64,000 nt of DNA from Spirosoma sp. KUDC1026 (GTDB taxonomy: Bacteria; Bacteroidota; Bacteroidia; Cytophagales; Spirosomataceae). The notes beneath the pieces are model-generated. The model saw nothing but the letters and a program-made list of their open reading frames with translations, was not told the origin of the DNA and did not search any database. Positions 9,391 through 17,995 of this stretch are shown here, in pieces. Position 1 is the first letter of the stretch. Each line of letters begins with the position of its first letter. The DNA lies in the NCBI RefSeq assembly GCF_013375035.1, contig NZ_CP056032.1, positions 1,968,001 to 2,032,000 on the forward strand, given 5' to 3'. A program made the translations under genes and the position numbers.

Positions 9391-10341
9391 ATGGAAAATA
9401 AAGCGGTCATCGCCATCGACCTGGGAGGTACCCGTATCAAGCTGGGACTGGTCAGAGCGGGCAGCGTTTTGCTGACGGACCGGATGGCCTCGCAATCGGG
9501 GCAGGGGCTGCAAACCCGGCTACCGCAGATCAAGGCAACACTAGATCGGATGCTGGAAACCGCCGGTCTGTCAGCGTCCGATCTAGTCGGCATGGGCGTA
9601 GCGGTGCCGGGCATTGTTGACCCGATTCTGAAACGCGTCTTATCCATCAACGACAAATACAGCGACGCCCCTCAACTTGATCTGGCTGGCTGGGCCAGGG
9701 AGACATGGGGCATACCCCTTTATCTGGAAAACGATACCCGGGCGGCCCTGCTGGGCGAATGGCAGTACGGCAGCGGACAAGGCTACGATAACGTAGTACT
9801 GATGACGCTCGGTACCGGAGTTGGCACATCGGCGGTTATCGAAGGCCGCCTGTTACGGGGTAAACACTTTCAGGCGGGCATTCTGGGCGGGCATTTTGTT
9901 CAGAACACCCAGGGAAACCGCTGCAATTGCGGGGCGGTTGGCTGTGCGGAGGCCGAAGCGTCAACCTGGAGTTTGGGCCAGCGGGCAACTGCTCACAAAA
10001 CATACGCCCAAAGTCTGCTTTGCCGGTATGACACCGTCGATTTCGAGGCCGTTTTTCGTTGTGCTGCCCAGGGCGATGCGCTGGCGACTACCTTGCGGGA
10101 CGAAAGCATTGACGTATGGGCCACCTGCGCCTACAATCTGGTGCAGGCTTACGACCCGGAAGTACTCGTTCTGGGTGGCGGGGTGATGGCCAGCCGCGAC
10201 GTTATTATTCCCCCAATCCAGCACCGCCTGAACCAAAATACCTGGGCTACGTGGGGCAACGTGGCCGTAGTACCTGGCTTACTAACTGATTCGGCAGCTC
10301 TGTTAGGAGCCGCTCATTTAGCATACAACCGTGAATTATGA
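9391..10341 (+). CDS. ROK-family sugar kinase (probable manno/hexokinase)
   Basis: 316 aa, cytosolic. It has the ATP-binding AIDLGGTRIKLG motif at residues 8-19, the catalytic-type Asp115 in LENDTRAALLG, a GTGVGTSAVI phosphate loop near residue 142, and the ROK zinc signature of His168 plus Cys178, Cys180 and Cys185 (CNCGAVGC). ROK kinases phosphorylate hexoses or amino sugars. The specificity motif alone does not settle the sugar. It ends in an ATGA overlap with the downstream phosphomannose-isomerase-type gene, so mannose to mannose-6-phosphate is the natural reading from context. Confidence 0.92.
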   Translation: MENKAVIAIDLGGTRIKLGLVRAGSVLLTDRMASQSGQGLQTRLPQIKATLDRMLETAGLSASDLVGMGVAVPGIVDPILKRVLSINDKYSDAPQLDLAGWARETWGIPLYLENDTRAALLGEWQYGSGQGYDNVVLMTLGTGVGTSAVIEGRLLRGKHFQAGILGGHFVQNTQGNRCNCGAVGCAEAEASTWSLGQRATAHKTYAQSLLCRYDTVDFEAVFRCAAQGDALATTLRDESIDVWATCAYNLVQAYDPEVLVLGGGVMASRDVIIPPIQHRLNQNTWATWGNVAVVPGLLTDSAALLGAAHLAYNREL

Positions 10342-12125
10342 ACGTTTTAACACCATCGACTTTTGACAAACTCCCGGCTATTCGCATAGCCGGAGAAACG
10401 TGTATTACGGGTTGGGAGGCCATTGTCGCCACCCTACAGGACCGAATTCGGTCTCTAGGCCAGGCCAAAACTATTGTGGCCGTAGACACCTATCTGGGTG
10501 TCTACACTGATGAAGTTATCGCTGGCCTGGGTTCATTATCGGACCGGTTAACGGTCGTTGAAACCGGGCAGGCCCTGCGCAACCCGGGCGAGATTGACGC
10601 GCTGGTCGACGACTACGTAACGGACGATCCGGTATTTGGCTACGTTTGCCCTTTTGAACTGGCCCGCTTTTACGACGAAGACAAATTGGCGATCTGCCAG
10701 CAAAGGATTCAGGCCGTTACAGACGGCGTGGTACTGGTTGTTGGCATCGGAGCCGCACTGTTCGTCGATCAGCCCGACCTACTGCTGTATGCTGATATGC
10801 CCCGGTGGGAAATTCAACTTCGGTTCCGAAAAAATCGGGTGAGCAATCTGGGGGGGCAAAATCAGGACGCGGGGTTCGCGTACCAGTACAAGCGAGCATT
10901 CTACGTGGACTGGAAGGTGCTGGATCGCCACAAAAAGCAGTACATGGAACGCTGGGATTACGTAGTGGACACGACGCAGGAAGAAACGCCCAAGCTCATC
11001 AGCGGAACAGCCCTGCGCAACGCCATGGCGCTCACCGTTCAGCGGCCCTTCCGGGTTGTTCCGTTCTTTGATCCCGGTCCGTGGGGTGGCCAATGGTTGA
11101 AGGAAGTGTGCGACCTGGACCGGTCGGCCGTCAACTACGCCTGGGGATTCGACTGCGTACCCGAGGAGAATAGTCTGCTGTACAACTTCGACGGTGAAAC
11201 GTTTGAGATTCCTTCCATCGACGTGGTGTTCTCTCATCCACAGGAACTGCTGGGGGAAAAAGTCTTCGCTGCATTCGGTGCCGAGTTTCCCATCCGGTTT
11301 GATTTTCTGGATACCATCGAGGGCGGCAATTTGAGTTTGCAGGTCCATCCCCTGCAGGCGTACATGCGGGAGAAGTTTGGTATGCCCTACACCCAGAATG
11401 AAAGCTATTATTTTCTGGAAGCGAAAGAGGATGCCTGCGTTTATCTGGGTCTGAAAGAAAATATCAATCCCGACAAGATGATCGGTGATCTGGAAAAGGC
11501 GCAGGACAGCGGGGTTGATTTCGACGCGGAACAATACGTCGAGAAATGGCCGATTAAAAAGCACGACCACGCGCTGATTCCCGCTGGGACAGTTCACTGC
11601 TCGGGGGCCAACAGCGTTGTCCTTGAAATCAGTGCGACGCCCTTCAATTTTACCTTCAAACTGTGGGACTGGGGCCGGACGGGATTAGACGGAAAGCCTC
11701 GGCCCATCTCTCTTGAACACGGAAAGAATAACATCCAGTGGGACCGGACGACGCAGTGGACAAAGGAGCACCTGCTCAATCAAATTCAGGAGGTTGGCAG
11801 CGGGGACGGCTGGCGGGAAGAGCGTACGGGACTCGATGAGGCTTCGTTCATTGAAACCCGTCGGCACTGGTTTTCAAAAGAAGTTTCCCACCACACAAAC
11901 GGTGTCGTCAACGTGATCAACCTGATCGAAGGTGACGAAGCCACGATCGAAAGCCCCTCAGGCGCGTTCGAACCTTTTGTCGTTCATTACGCGGAGACGT
12001 TCATCGTACCGGCCGCAGTAGGTGACTATACGATAAAACCGTCCGGACCAAGCGAAGGGCAGGAAATAGGCACCTTAAAGGCCTATATCCGAACCGACAA
12101 GCTGAACGATTATCCGTTGAGGTGA
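10338..12125 (+). CDS. Class I mannose-6-phosphate isomerase-type protein with a large N-terminal extension
   Basis: 595 aa, about twice as long as small cupin-type isomerases. Residues from about 238 onward match a class I phosphomannose isomerase: FDPGPWGGQWLKEV near 244, then Gln335 and His337 in LQVHP, Glu355 in NESYYF and His420 in AGTVHCSGANSV, which together resemble the zinc-ligand set. The first ~235 residues are different and have an alternating strand/helix look (TIVAVDTYLGVYT, GVVLVVGIGAALFV), perhaps a degenerate nucleotide-binding or kinase-like domain; no Walker A is present. ATGA overlap with the ROK kinase implies coupled translation. Expected role: mannose-6-phosphate to fructose-6-phosphate. 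The extension's role is unknown to me. Confidence 0.85.
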   Translation: MNVLTPSTFDKLPAIRIAGETCITGWEAIVATLQDRIRSLGQAKTIVAVDTYLGVYTDEVIAGLGSLSDRLTVVETGQALRNPGEIDALVDDYVTDDPVFGYVCPFELARFYDEDKLAICQQRIQAVTDGVVLVVGIGAALFVDQPDLLLYADMPRWEIQLRFRKNRVSNLGGQNQDAGFAYQYKRAFYVDWKVLDRHKKQYMERWDYVVDTTQEETPKLISGTALRNAMALTVQRPFRVVPFFDPGPWGGQWLKEVCDLDRSAVNYAWGFDCVPEENSLLYNFDGETFEIPSIDVVFSHPQELLGEKVFAAFGAEFPIRFDFLDTIEGGNLSLQVHPLQAYMREKFGMPYTQNESYYFLEAKEDACVYLGLKENINPDKMIGDLEKAQDSGVDFDAEQYVEKWPIKKHDHALIPAGTVHCSGANSVVLEISATPFNFTFKLWDWGRTGLDGKPRPISLEHGKNNIQWDRTTQWTKEHLLNQIQEVGSGDGWREERTGLDEASFIETRRHWFSKEVSHHTNGVVNVINLIEGDEATIESPSGAFEPFVVHYAETFIVPAAVGDYTIKPSGPSEGQEIGTLKAYIRTDKLNDYPLR

Positions 12126-12250
12126 CGGTTTTATAAGCTGGTTTAGTCTCGTTCTGAAGCCTGTACTATAGCCAGTGAGCGGGCGTATATCTTACCGTCC
12201 AATGGATAAACTATCCCACACTGGTACTAAGCTGGAGTAGGTTCCGGTTT

Positions 12251-12292
12251 AAAAGCCCTTAACGCTGTATGAATTGAGCGTTAAGGGCTTTT
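12251..12292 (+). terminator. Rho-independent terminator closing the mannan PUL
   Basis: A perfect 16-bp inverted repeat, AAAAGCCCTTAACGCT and its complement, is separated by a 10-nt loop and ends in a T-run. It lies 126 bp after the isomerase stop. The A-tract on the left arm means it could also work on the opposite strand. The rest of the 12126-12511 gap holds no feature I can support; no clear TAnnTTTG promoter is seen for the sulfatase. Confidence 0.92.
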
Positions 12293-12511
12293 GTAATGAA
12301 CTGTATCTGAATTTCGAGTCTACTACAGGCTCTCGCAAGTGGCGGTGTAAAGGGGGAGTGACGGGCCCTATGTTCGGGACTGACCCCAAATCTGTAGCTT
12401 ACATCCTGTAGTGTATCGAAGGGGATTCGTAGATGGTTATCGTACCTCAGTTGGAACAAAGACTAGTCAAACCGTCGATAATTGGTTCAGGTTAATGGAT
12501 ACCATCTTGTC

Positions 12512-14278
12512 ATGAAACCTACTTTCTGGATTGGAATAGCTGCGCTGATTCTTGGCGCCTGGGTTGCCCGGCGGTCGGCAATTACCCTGTCGGTAACCGC
12601 CACGAAGCCTAATGTGTTGTTTATATTGACCGATGATCAGGGGTGGGGCGATTTGAGTCTTCATGGCAACCGCTTTCTTGAAACGCCTAACCTCGACCGG
12701 CTGGCTCATAGCGGTGCGCAGTTCGACCGCTTTTTTGTTAGTCCACTTTGTGCGCCCACTCGTGCCAGTTTGCTAACAGGCCGCTACCACCTTCGTACGG
12801 GTACCGTTTCCGTAACTCAGGGCTGGGAACGCATGCGTAGCGAGGAACTCACGCTGGCCGAAGTTTTCCGCCAGAACGGGTACGCTACCGGCTGTTTTGG
12901 TAAATGGCACAACGGAGAGCACGCTCCGGAAGATCCTAATGGTCAGGGTTTTGATGAGTTTTTAGGGTTTTGTGCTGGCCACTGGAATAATTACTTCGAT
13001 ACTGATCTGCAGCACAATGACCGCATGGTGGCTACGAAAGGATTCATCACTGATGTCCTGACGGATGCCGCCCTGGCGTTTATGAGTAACCATAAATCTC
13101 AGCCCTTCTTTTGCTACGTTCCCTTCAACGCTCCCCATAGCCCTCACCAGGTACCCGACCGTTATTTTGATAAGTATAAAGCAAAAGGCCTCACCGACGA
13201 AGATGCCAGTATTTACGGCATGGTCGAAAATATTGACGACAATGTGGGGCGTCTGCTAGCCAGGTTAGACCAACTCGATTTGGCATCAAACACAATTGTT
13301 GTCTTTGCGACCGACAACGGCCCTAATGGCCGACGCTTCAATGGTGACATGAAGGGCATCAAAGGGTCGGTTGACGAGGGAGGGGTGCGCGTACCGTTGT
13401 TTGTGCGATGGCCAGGAAAAATTCGTCCTGAAACTTGGATACGACCTAATGCGGCCCACATCGACTTAATGCCGACCCTAGTCGATTTATGCAAGCTACG
13501 CTTCAAGCCATCCCACCCGATTGATGGCCGTAGTCTGGTGAACTTTTTAGTCAATAAGACGGATACGCTACCCGATCGATTGCTGTTTACGCACGTAGCT
13601 GGCATGAGCGGGAACCAACTGCCTATGGAGCCGGGGGGGGTACGCACCGCTCAGTATCGCCTTGTTCTACAAAAAGGACAGACTCAACTGTATGATATGC
13701 TCCGTGACCCTTCACAAACGACAGATATAGCACCCGGACATGCCCAGCTAGTGCAGCGGCTGCAAGCGGCCTACGAGCACTGGTTTCGTGATGCGTCTCA
13801 GGCAGTAACTCGTTTCCGACCCGTGCCGGTGGCCGCTCGGCGGGTGCTATTGCAGGCCCCGGAAGCCCACTTTTCGGGTGAAATCCATTACAAACAAGGT
13901 AGCGGTTGGGCAAATGACTGGCTGGTAAACTGGCAGTCTCCCGCCGATTCAATTTGGTGGGAAGTTGATGTGCAACGGCCAGGGACGTATCAACTAAGTC
14001 TGCAATATACTTGCCCGGAGTCAGCCCACGGCACAATACTGAGTGCCACGGTCGGTCAGACGATGGTACAACAAACTCTGCCAGGAGGTTTCGACCCGCC
14101 TTTAAAACCCAGTCCCGATCGAATTCTCCGCAAGGAAGTGTACGAGAAGACATGGGCCTGGCTGCCACTGGGCCGAGTCAAGTTAGTTCGTGGTCGTCAC
14201 CGGATTCTGCTACGGGCAATGGCGGTCCCCAAAAGCCAGGTGGCTGAGGTAAAAGCATTGCTGCTGACTGCTCAGTGA
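12512..14278 (+). CDS. Secreted sulfatase (arylsulfatase family)
   Basis: 588 aa from the ATG at 12512; an in-frame TTG at 12482 would add ten unlikely residues before the hydrophobic signal MKPTFWIGIAALILGAW. The metal-binding N-terminal motif NVLFILTDDQGWGD and the modification motif C-x-P-x-R (Cys80 in LCAPTRASLLTGR, to be converted to formylglycine) are intact. VVFATDNGPNG gives the second metal-binding segment. After about residue 450 a beta-rich domain (WWEVDVQRPGTYQLSLQY) is appended, probably a binding module. It removes sulfate esters from a glycan in the periplasm or outside. It lies after the PUL terminator, so it is a separate unit. No formylglycine-generating enzyme is in the window. 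Confidence 0.9.
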   Translation: MKPTFWIGIAALILGAWVARRSAITLSVTATKPNVLFILTDDQGWGDLSLHGNRFLETPNLDRLAHSGAQFDRFFVSPLCAPTRASLLTGRYHLRTGTVSVTQGWERMRSEELTLAEVFRQNGYATGCFGKWHNGEHAPEDPNGQGFDEFLGFCAGHWNNYFDTDLQHNDRMVATKGFITDVLTDAALAFMSNHKSQPFFCYVPFNAPHSPHQVPDRYFDKYKAKGLTDEDASIYGMVENIDDNVGRLLARLDQLDLASNTIVVFATDNGPNGRRFNGDMKGIKGSVDEGGVRVPLFVRWPGKIRPETWIRPNAAHIDLMPTLVDLCKLRFKPSHPIDGRSLVNFLVNKTDTLPDRLLFTHVAGMSGNQLPMEPGGVRTAQYRLVLQKGQTQLYDMLRDPSQTTDIAPGHAQLVQRLQAAYEHWFRDASQAVTRFRPVPVAARRVLLQAPEAHFSGEIHYKQGSGWANDWLVNWQSPADSIWWEVDVQRPGTYQLSLQYTCPESAHGTILSATVGQTMVQQTLPGGFDPPLKPSPDRILRKEVYEKTWAWLPLGRVKLVRGRHRILLRAMAVPKSQVAEVKALLLTAQ

Positions 14279-14511
14279 AAACCAGAGTTTTTGGACAGAC
14301 GTAACTAAGAACAGATGTTATAACGTGCGTCGGTTGTATTCAGGATCGGACTATTGATCTCCAATTGATTTGAAAACCAATTTTGTCAAACTCTCATAAA
14401 TAACGTGAATTATGGATAACTCCCCATTTAACTGACTGATAGTAAGTACATAGTGAGCAAGTGATAGCGAGATTTGCACTGCCAAGTAACAAAACTCAAT
14501 CACCTGCTCCT

Positions 14512-14991
14512 ATGCTTCGCGAAGATAAGGCCCTTAAATTAATTGAGATCTTCATCACCTGTGATGATTTTTGCAATGTCCTGACCCAGTGGCAAATGCA
14601 GCAAGGCACCTTGCCCACTATTCGACAGGGCGAGTTAACCGACAGTGAGATGTTAGCGATCACAATCTTCTATCATCATTCAGGGGCCAAATGCTTTCAG
14701 TACTATTACCAAGACTGGGTAGAGGCTCAACTAAGGAGTTATTTTCCCAAGTTGATCAGTTACGAGCGATTCGTGGCCCGTATGCCTCGCTTACTACCTG
14801 GACTTTTTGTACTCTTAAAATGGCTTTGTGCCCAAGGCCAGCGAACCGGCTTCTACATTGTCGATAGTAAACCGCTGGCCGTCTGTGATAACCATCGCAT
14901 CCAGGCCAATAAGGTCTTTGCTGGCCTGGCCGCCCGTGGGAAGTCCTCTATGGGCTGGTTCTTTGGGCTAAAAGCGCATTTAGTCATTAAT
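14512..14991 (+). pseudogene. IS982-family transposase, N-terminal part (interrupted)
   Basis: Starts at ATG 14512 (MLREDKALKLIEIF); an upstream in-frame GTG at 14461 is less likely. The fragment includes the first catalytic Asp in YIVDSKPLAVC and continues to GLKAHLVIN. It is then cut by the IS21-family element, and the reading frame runs on into that element as junk to a stop at 15048. Joining 14512-14991 to 17573-17983 restores one open frame of 296 residues (LVIN-QYGELINF), the normal IS982 transposase length, so the only visible lesion is the insertion. Confidence 0.92.
14986..14991. repeat. Target-site duplication (left copy) of the IS21-family element
   Basis: ATTAAT here and at 17567-17572 flank the element directly. 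Collapsing the two copies restores the IS982 transposase frame (Ile-Asn-Gln), which confirms the junctions. Confidence 0.9.
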
Positions 14992-15072
14992 ATATATTCC
15001 GGAGATACTGTGCCAGCCAAAACGGCTAAAGTGGGCCACGGTGGATAAGGGGCGAAGAGGGCATAAAAATAA

Positions 15073-15825
15073 TCAGGATCCGGTTAAATCATTCGTTTTT
15101 TTGATGCGCCTGCGCATTGACTCGCCTTGCAACTCAATGCGGTGTGCCTGATGCACGAGTCGATCCAAGATTGCATCGGCCAGCGTTGGTTCAGCTAGGT
15201 ACTCATACCACTTAGACACCGGTAACTGCGAGGTAATGATCGTAGCCGACCGGCCATGGCGATCTTCAATGAGTTGCAGCAAAGCCAGTTTGGCATTCAT
15301 GTCTAGACTCGATAGGCCCCAATCGTCCAGGATCAATAACTGCAACCGCTCCAGACGGGCAAGCTCCCGAGTATAGGAGCCATCCGCTCGAGCCAGATGC
15401 AGTCGTTCCATAAGTTTAGGCATAGAGAAGTAGCCCACCCGCAGCCCTCGTTGACAAGCCTGGTAGCCCAGACATGTAGCCAGATAGCTTTTGCCACAAC
15501 CAGTGGCACCGGTGATGAGAATGTTTTCGCCCCGTCGTACAAAAGAGAGGTCGCCCAGGCGAAGTACCATACTTTTGTCCAACTGCCGATCAGGCGTGTA
15601 AATAACTTCTTCCAGGCTGGCCTGATACCGAAAACGAGCCTGGGTAATGGCAGTTCGCGTTTTGCGTTCCTGCCGGTATTCGTGTTCGGCATCCAGCAGC
15701 GAAGCCAGGAGATGGTCGGTGGGCGGCCACTGATTAACCGGTAGACGCAGAAGGGTTTCCCAGTGGGTGGCCATGCCCTGTAATTTTAATTGACGCATGC
15801 GCTCGAGGGTTGCTTGTGTATTCAT
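15073..15825 (-). CDS. istB: IS21-family helper ATPase IstB
   Basis: 250 aa. It carries an AAA+ type Walker A GATGCGKS at residues 106-113 and a Walker B LLILDDWG, followed by the sensor segment TIITSQLPVSKWYEYL. The C-terminal RIELQGESMR motif is usual for IstB. It regulates target selection and activates the IstA transposase. It lies 48 bp downstream of istA. The length matches the family and nothing looks damaged. Confidence 0.96.
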   Translation of the reverse strand: MNTQATLERMRQLKLQGMATHWETLLRLPVNQWPPTDHLLASLLDAEHEYRQERKTRTAITQARFRYQASLEEVIYTPDRQLDKSMVLRLGDLSFVRRGENILITGATGCGKSYLATCLGYQACQRGLRVGYFSMPKLMERLHLARADGSYTRELARLERLQLLILDDWGLSSLDMNAKLALLQLIEDRHGRSATIITSQLPVSKWYEYLAEPTLADAILDRLVHQAHRIELQGESMRRRIKKTNDLTGS

Positions 15826-15873
15826 GAGTTGATGGTTTAATGGTTAGCTCTTTTTATCCCCTTTACCCCTTTA

Positions 15874-17421
15874 TTATTGATAGACATCGGCTCCCCGGAT
15901 GTTCTCATGAGTTGGCAGAGGCTTATGGGTTACCTCCGTTGAGGTAGTCTTATCTAAATTGCGCTCCAGGATGCTACGGATCAACTTGTAGGAGACAGCC
16001 CCATACGTTAACGCCCGCTCACAGGCCCCCTCCAGGCGTTGCTGGCCAACCTTGGCTACCAGCGATAGTACGCCGGCACAGGAACGGAAGGCCTGTTGGG
16101 GATAGCTCCGCGTGTGGAGCAGTTCCTGAATGGCCAGTCGAGTATGGGGACCGATCTGGCTGGCCTGATCGATAAAGTACTCCGCAGACCACTGGCTCAG
16201 CCATTGTTGTTGGCTGGGCAGGTGTTCGCGACGGGTGGTGTACTGATAGGCCTCGGGTTGGCGCTCATGAAGCGCAATCCGCTGATGATCATGGTAAATC
16301 TCCACGGTCTGAGCGGTGTAAACCAGCTTAACGCTCTGGCCCACATGCCGGTAGGGTACGCTATAATAGTGCTTGTCTTCCCCTAACAGTACATGACAGT
16401 TGGGATGCACTTTGGCCATGCGAAAGGCTTTGGACCGGTAAGGCTGTAGCGGCAAAGGCATCAGCGTGGCTTCTTCCAGGGTCTCAAAACGCTGACGTCT
16501 TGAGTAGGGCTTACCCTGAAAGCACTGCCGGTTGTGGACTTCTACTTGTTGAGCAATAGCTTGGTTCAGTTCCTTCAAAGAGTGAAAGCTCTGTTCTTGT
16601 AGGGGAACATATACCCGACTATAGAGAATGGAGATGGTCTTCTCCACCAGCGCTTTATCGCGCGGCTTGCCACTACGGGCTGGATAGATACAGGTACTGT
16701 AATGAGCCGCAAAGTCTTCAATCGACTCGTTCAGATCAGGCTCATAGCGGTTGGCTTTGGTCACGGCGGCTTTCAGGTTATCGGGCACAATGGCCTCGGG
16801 GACACCACCAAAGTAGGTTAGCGCATCGGATAAGGCTTGTAGGAAATCGGCTTTTCGCTGACTGGCAACCGCTTTAGCAAAAGTGAGTTGGGAACAGGCC
16901 AGCACGGCGACAAAAAGCTCGACTGGCTGAGGCTGACCGGTAGTTGGATCGACCAGGGCTAGCTTTTTACCGGCATAATCGACGAAAAGCGTCTCCCCAG
17001 CTTTGTGCTCCAGGTGCATCACCGTCTGCTGGTTGAGTCGCCAGGTCCGGTAGCGCTCACAAAATTGGGAGTACTGGATGGCATTGGGGTTAGCCTGCTT
17101 ATAAGCTAGCCATAAGTGATGGCGGGTCACACCCGGCTTGGCCAATTGGGCTTCGTAGTTCTCAAATCGTTGGTAGAGATCACCCAGCCGATCGGCCTCT
17201 GGTTGGGGTACACGATGAGTGAACAGGCGGTGAAGTTGATCATCCTGCCAGCTCAAAGCCTGAGCCAAGTCCGAAAAATGCGCTTCGACTATACGCAAAT
17301 AGTGTTCGACGGTGGTTCGGGAAATGGCTAAAGCCGAAGCAATCCGGCGCTGGCTGAAGCCCTGCTGGCGGAGTTGAAGAATCCGACGGAGTTGAAACAT
17401 AGGTAAGCGAGAGTTAGCCAT
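15874..17421 (-). CDS. istA: IS21-family transposase IstA
   Basis: 515 aa. An N-terminal helix-turn-helix (RQQGFSQRRIASALAISRTTVEHYL, residues 18-42) is followed by an RNase-H-like DDE core with likely catalytic Asp148 (LFVDYAGKK), Asp214 (IVPDNLKAAV) and Glu260 (RDKALVEKTI). The C-terminal half is the beta-barrel and helical tail typical of the family. The gene is intact and, with istB and both ends complete, the element may still be mobile. Confidence 0.96.
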   Translation of the reverse strand: MANSRLPMFQLRRILQLRQQGFSQRRIASALAISRTTVEHYLRIVEAHFSDLAQALSWQDDQLHRLFTHRVPQPEADRLGDLYQRFENYEAQLAKPGVTRHHLWLAYKQANPNAIQYSQFCERYRTWRLNQQTVMHLEHKAGETLFVDYAGKKLALVDPTTGQPQPVELFVAVLACSQLTFAKAVASQRKADFLQALSDALTYFGGVPEAIVPDNLKAAVTKANRYEPDLNESIEDFAAHYSTCIYPARSGKPRDKALVEKTISILYSRVYVPLQEQSFHSLKELNQAIAQQVEVHNRQCFQGKPYSRRQRFETLEEATLMPLPLQPYRSKAFRMAKVHPNCHVLLGEDKHYYSVPYRHVGQSVKLVYTAQTVEIYHDHQRIALHERQPEAYQYTTRREHLPSQQQWLSQWSAEYFIDQASQIGPHTRLAIQELLHTRSYPQQAFRSCAGVLSLVAKVGQQRLEGACERALTYGAVSYKLIRSILERNLDKTTSTEVTHKPLPTHENIRGADVYQ

Positions 17422-17572
17422 GCTTGACTACAAACGTGAGTGATGTTCGTTCACGTCAGGGCCAAACTAGGGGTCTTGGCTCACTTATCCACGATGGCCC
17501 ATTTTGTGCCGGAATACCCGGCCGGATTGGGCCGGAATGACTGGCTTACTTTATGCCGGAATATATATTAAT

Positions 17573-17983
17573 CAGTACGGCGAGTTAATCAATTTTATCA
17601 TTACGCCTGGTAATGTCTCGGACAACAACGCCAGCTTATTGCCAGAGCTACTGGCGGATTTGCAGGGACAGTGCTTTGGCGACCGGGGGTATTTGACTAA
17701 ACTGTTTGCCGAGTTTTACCAGCGAGGTCTTCATTTAGTAACCAAGCTTCGACGCCGGATGAAGAACACCTTGATGCCCTTGAGTGATAAACTCAACTTA
17801 CGCAAGCGCGGCTTAATCGAATCGGTCAATGCCTTGCTAACATCGGTCTTCGACCTCGAACACACTCGCCATCGGAGTGCGCTTAATAGCCAGATCAATG
17901 TCTTGGCAGGTTTGATCGCTTATTGTTTTCATGACCGTAAGCCATCTATTGTGATCCCAGTTCAAAAACGCATTTATCCATAA
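17573..17983 (+). pseudogene. IS982-family transposase, C-terminal part (interrupted)
   Basis: Continues exactly in frame from codon 160 of the N-terminal part: QYGELINFIITPGNVSDN, then CFGDRGYL with the second catalytic Asp, and KRGLIESVNALL with the catalytic Glu. It ends at TAA inside the right inverted repeat. An artificial frame opening at 17504 inside the IS21 end would give a chimeric N-terminus and is not a real gene start. Neither half should be functional alone. Confidence 0.92.
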
Positions 17984-17995
17984 TTCACGTTAAAT

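Larger units (their letters stand above)
14992..17566 (-). mobile_element. IS21-family insertion sequence (2,575 bp, complete)
   Basis: Inserted in the IS982 transposase with a 6-bp target duplication ATTAAT (14986-14991 and 17567-17572). The outer inverted repeat is ATATATTCCGG at 14992-15002, mirrored at 17556-17566. A second, subterminal pair shares 16 of 18 bases: TGGGCCACGGTGGATAAG (15032-15049) against the complement of 17484-17501. The right end also carries three copies of GCCGGAAT (17508, 17531, 17555). Multiple end repeats bound by the transposase are a known trait of IS21 elements. The two genes istA and istB read on the - strand. Confidence 0.93.
14402..17991 (+). mobile_element. 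IS982-family insertion sequence, disrupted by an IS21-family element
   Basis: Ends are marked by a perfect 19-bp inverted repeat, TAACGTGAATTATGGATAA at 14401-14419 and its complement at 17974-17992. The flanks give a possible 4-bp target duplication AAAT (14398-14401 and 17992-17995), which sets the element at 14402-17991; because the repeat and duplication overlap by one base the exact edge is uncertain. Removing the nested element leaves about 1.0 kb, the usual IS982 size. The transposase stop codon lies inside the right inverted repeat. Confidence 0.88.

Noticed and set aside
12259-12459. 66-codon frame on the - strand after the PUL
   Set aside because: It begins inside the terminator hairpin, shows no family I can support and is short; a decayed transposase is conceivable but not demonstrable.
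17504-17983. A 159-aa stand-alone transposase gene
   Set aside because: Its first 23 codons come from the IS21 end; the remainder is the C-terminal half of the interrupted IS982 transposase.
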